Shown one piece after another: positions 61,764 through 64,000 of a stretch of 64,000 bases of DNA. Under the pieces are notes generated by a model, which was not told the DNA's origin, made no database searches, and was given only the letters and a program-made list of their open reading frames with translations. Both the position numbers and the translations under genes were made by a program. Position 1 is the first letter of the stretch. Every line of letters starts with the position of its first letter. Origin of the DNA: Afipia sp. OHSU_II-C1 (GTDB taxonomy: Bacteria; Pseudomonadota; Alphaproteobacteria; Rhizobiales; Xanthobacteraceae); the NCBI RefSeq assembly GCF_000497575.1, contig NZ_APJI01000013.1, forward strand, positions 418,212 to 482,211. The letters run 5' to 3'.

Positions 61764-63506
61764 GTGACTTCTACGTCATACCATTTCATCAAGGATGCGT
61801 GGGCGACCTTGCGCTGGAAGCTGCCGCTGCTTGCGCTGCTGACTTTCGCCAATGCGCTTCTCGAAGGAGCGACTGTTGCCGCACTGTTGCCGTTGCTCGC
61901 GAGCCTAGGCGGGGAAAGTGCCTCCAGGCCGGATCGCATCAGCAAAATACTTGATGAAGGGATGGGTTGGTTCGGCTTGTCGCCGACGGCTGGAACCATC
62001 GCTGGATTGATCGTCGTTTTGATCGCCGTCAGCGCGGTGACTTTTATCATTCAATCTTATGTCGCTTCGCGGCTGCAGGCGCGCTACGTGGCATCCTGGC
62101 AGCGCCGGATGTTTTCGGCATTTCTTGCCGCCGACTATGACTTCTTTGTTTCGCGCAGGACTGGTGATCTGGTTGCTGCCGTTACCAACGAACCGTGGCG
62201 GATCGGTCTGGTTTTCTCGCAGGTCAATCTCGTCATCGCTGCGATGCTCTTTATCTTCGTGCAGGTCGTCATCGCGCTTTTCATCGCGCCGGTGGTCGTT
62301 GGTCTGCTGGTTGTGGTCGGTGCGTCGCTGTTTGGTATGACACGCTGGTGGACCGTGCGGGCTGCGCACTTCGGAACCGAGCTTACGAAGGTCAATGCCG
62401 ACCTGACGGTCGACACAAGCGAGATCGTCGGCGGTGCGAAATTCGTCAAGGCGACAGCGACGGAAGCTCGTGCATTCGATCGCTTCGCCGGTTCTGTCAA
62501 CCGGCTCGAAATTCTGTCGTTCGGGAACGCATTCGACAGCCAAATCGTGCGCGCGATCTTCGAGTACAGCGGCGGGCTGCTTGTTGTTGGGCTTCTTTTT
62601 CTTGGCCCCAAATTCCTGTCTGTTGATGTCGGCGCTATTCTGGTGATTGTTGCCATTTTTGTACGGCTTTTTCCCAAGATCACGGGACTGCGCCAGAATC
62701 TTCAGATCGTCGATTTTCACATTCCAGCGTTTGGAATTGCATCGGCGTTGCTTCGTGAAGCAGAATCGAAACGCGAGGCGGCCTCTGTTGGGAAGCCGGA
62801 TGGATGGCCACCGGAGGTCGTGCCTGCTTCCATCGCGCTGGACGGTGTGTCGGTGACGCTCGGCGAGCGGGCGTTGCTGACGGGCGTGAACGTCGAAATT
62901 CCAGCCGGCGCATTTGTTGCGTTTACCGGTCACACCGGGGCAGGGAAAACGACGTTGATGGACTGCATTCTCGGTCTGCGGCGGCCGACATCGGGTGTGA
63001 TACGCGTTGATGGACATGCGCTGGACACTTTGCCGAGCTCGGCGTGGCGGAAAGGCATCGGCTATCTCGGACAGGATCCGATGCTGTTCAATTCCAGCAT
63101 CGGGGACAATCTGCGCTGGATCAGGCCGCACACAACCGACGACGAAATTCACGCGGCGCTGGAAGCCGCTGCCGCGGACTTCGTCCGCAATCTTCCGAAT
63201 GGACTCGGAACGATTGTCGGCGACCATGGCAGCAGGCTGTCTGGCGGTGAGCGTCAGCGCATAGCACTCGCGCGCGCCTTGCTGGGATCGCCGCGCCTTC
63301 TCGTGCTTGACGAGGCGACAAGCTCGCTGGACGCGGAAACCGAGGAAATCGTAACCAGGGCGCTGATGCGGCTGAAGGGCCGGATTACGATTGTTGCGAT
63401 CTCGCATCGGCCGGCTTTGGTGCGCGAAGCTGATTTCGTCATCAATCTCGGCAACGGCCGGGCAGAGCGGATTGAAACACCGCTTGTTCAGCTGGCCGCT
63501 GACTAA
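61764..63506 (+). CDS. ABC exporter with fused ATPase (lipid/glycan flippase-like)
   Basis: 580 residues starting with GTG 61764. About six membrane helices occupy the first 310 residues; the ATPase has Walker A FTGHTGAGKTTLM, signature LSGGERQRIALARAL, Walker B LLVLDEATSSLD and the switch His in ISHRPAL. Codon and base use seem slightly less GC-rich than in the core genes. In this setting it may flip a lipid-linked sugar. It converges with the methyltransferase gene so that CTAA (63503-63506) contains both stops. Confidence 0.88.
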   Translation: MTSTSYHFIKDAWATLRWKLPLLALLTFANALLEGATVAALLPLLASLGGESASRPDRISKILDEGMGWFGLSPTAGTIAGLIVVLIAVSAVTFIIQSYVASRLQARYVASWQRRMFSAFLAADYDFFVSRRTGDLVAAVTNEPWRIGLVFSQVNLVIAAMLFIFVQVVIALFIAPVVVGLLVVVGASLFGMTRWWTVRAAHFGTELTKVNADLTVDTSEIVGGAKFVKATATEARAFDRFAGSVNRLEILSFGNAFDSQIVRAIFEYSGGLLVVGLLFLGPKFLSVDVGAILVIVAIFVRLFPKITGLRQNLQIVDFHIPAFGIASALLREAESKREAASVGKPDGWPPEVVPASIALDGVSVTLGERALLTGVNVEIPAGAFVAFTGHTGAGKTTLMDCILGLRRPTSGVIRVDGHALDTLPSSAWRKGIGYLGQDPMLFNSSIGDNLRWIRPHTTDDEIHAALEAAAADFVRNLPNGLGTIVGDHGSRLSGGERQRIALARALLGSPRLLVLDEATSSLDAETEEIVTRALMRLKGRITIVAISHRPALVREADFVINLGNGRAERIETPLVQLAAD

Positions 63507-64000
63507 GATCCCGTCCTCTGAGACCGGTATACATACTCATCGCAACCTGAACCAAATATTCCGCTCGACTTTGGCCGGGCAAAGACGCGCTCTGCCTTGA
63601 AGCCGAGGGCCGCAAGGTGACGATCCACCTCCGGGGCAAGCGCTGATTCATATGGATAGCCGCCGAGCCAGTCATGAACGTCGTGATCGAAATCCATGCC
63701 GCGCCGTGAGGTGTAGTTTGCGATGTAATCCGCAAACGGTCCCTGCCGGGTCATGGCTCGTGCAAGGCGGAACGCGCCGATATATCCGCTCTTGATTGCA
63801 TTCTGGATGAACGGCGGAGCACTCGTGTAAAGACGTTTCTCGAGCTTCCAGAACGGGTCTAAAAGCGTTTCGCGATAGAACGCGACTGCGAGGAGGCCGC
63901 CCGGAGCGACGAGCGCGGCTGCCTTGTCCAGTGCTTGCCACATATCGCCGGTGTGATGCAGCACGCCCCAGTGACCGGCCCCCACTGAGTGGTCCGATCG
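63503..64000 (-). CDS. SAM-dependent methyltransferase, 5' end cut by window edge
   Basis: The minus-strand frame is open to the right edge, giving the last 165 residues. It contains the motif IV-like segment GVLHHTGDMWQALDKAAALVAPGGLLAVAFY and later DFDHDVHDWLGGYPYE, both typical of class I methyltransferases of polysaccharide regions. The SAM-binding motif I must lie beyond the window. It ends with TAG at 63503, overlapping the ABC exporter stop. Confidence 0.85.
   Translation of the reverse strand, partial: RSDHSVGAGHWGVLHHTGDMWQALDKAAALVAPGGLLAVAFYRETLLDPFWKLEKRLYTSAPPFIQNAIKSGYIGAFRLARAMTRQGPFADYIANYTSRRGMDFDHDVHDWLGGYPYESALAPEVDRHLAALGFKAERVFARPKSSGIFGSGCDEYVYRSQRTGS

Overview
The window is high-GC chromosomal DNA of an alphaproteobacterium. 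The gene content (several LivK-type uptake genes, tandem CaiB-type CoA transferase, ECF41 sigma cluster, metK-ahcY with an upstream HTH-methyltransferase gene) and the intergenic palindromic repeats point to the Nitrobacteraceae (Bradyrhizobium, Rhodopseudomonas, Afipia or Nitrobacter relatives). No tRNA, rRNA, CRISPR array, transposase gene or prophage gene was found.

Left part (1-9.9 kb): a truncated LivG-type ATPase gene; a Crp/Fnr regulator; a divergent CDF transporter; and a compact livK-H-M-G-F operon on the minus strand with a strong hairpin between livK and livH. Then come GDP-L-fucose synthase, a DUF1810 protein and a YjbQ protein. Middle-left (10-19.5 kb): a two-domain CoA transferase, a HemD-like protein, purU, an ArsR/AHSA1/glutathione-transferase cluster with a duplicated operator, a host-attachment-like protein, a MetE-C-like protein, and a membrane-fusion protein with a small membrane partner.

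19.8-27 kb: an ECF41 sigma operon (epimerase, cupin, carboxymuconolactone decarboxylase, sigma) preceded by a near-ideal ECF41 promoter. Next is a four-gene operon that probably makes and transfers a 3-acetamido-3,6-dideoxy sugar. 27-33 kb: an activated-methyl-cycle cluster (HTH-methyltransferase, metK, ahcY) and arginase, with three different palindromic repeat elements in the gaps. 33-42 kb: cspA, a flavin monooxygenase, hydrolases, an amidase and an acyltransferase. A structured gap of about 800 bp (39.1-39.9 kb) looks like an RNA or leader ending in an intrinsic terminator.

43-64 kb is a lipopolysaccharide/exopolysaccharide region: an MsbA-like exporter, galE, a full ADP-heptose pathway (gmhA, gmhB, hldE, hldD) with both heptosyltransferases, an O-antigen ligase, a PglF/WbpM-like dehydratase, a WecA-like initiating transferase, glycosyl-, methyl- and acyltransferases, a winged-helix plus NusG/RfaH-like regulator pair, and a second ABC exporter. 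Together these could build the inner core, start an O chain on undecaprenyl phosphate, ligate it, and control transcription of long polysaccharide operons.

The most unusual signal is a family of long bulged hairpins found four times, as two inverted pairs (34046-34205 and 50666-50832). Their stems differ in sequence but keep pairing by compensatory changes, and a three-A bulge is invariant. One pair ends 8 bases before the hldE start codon.
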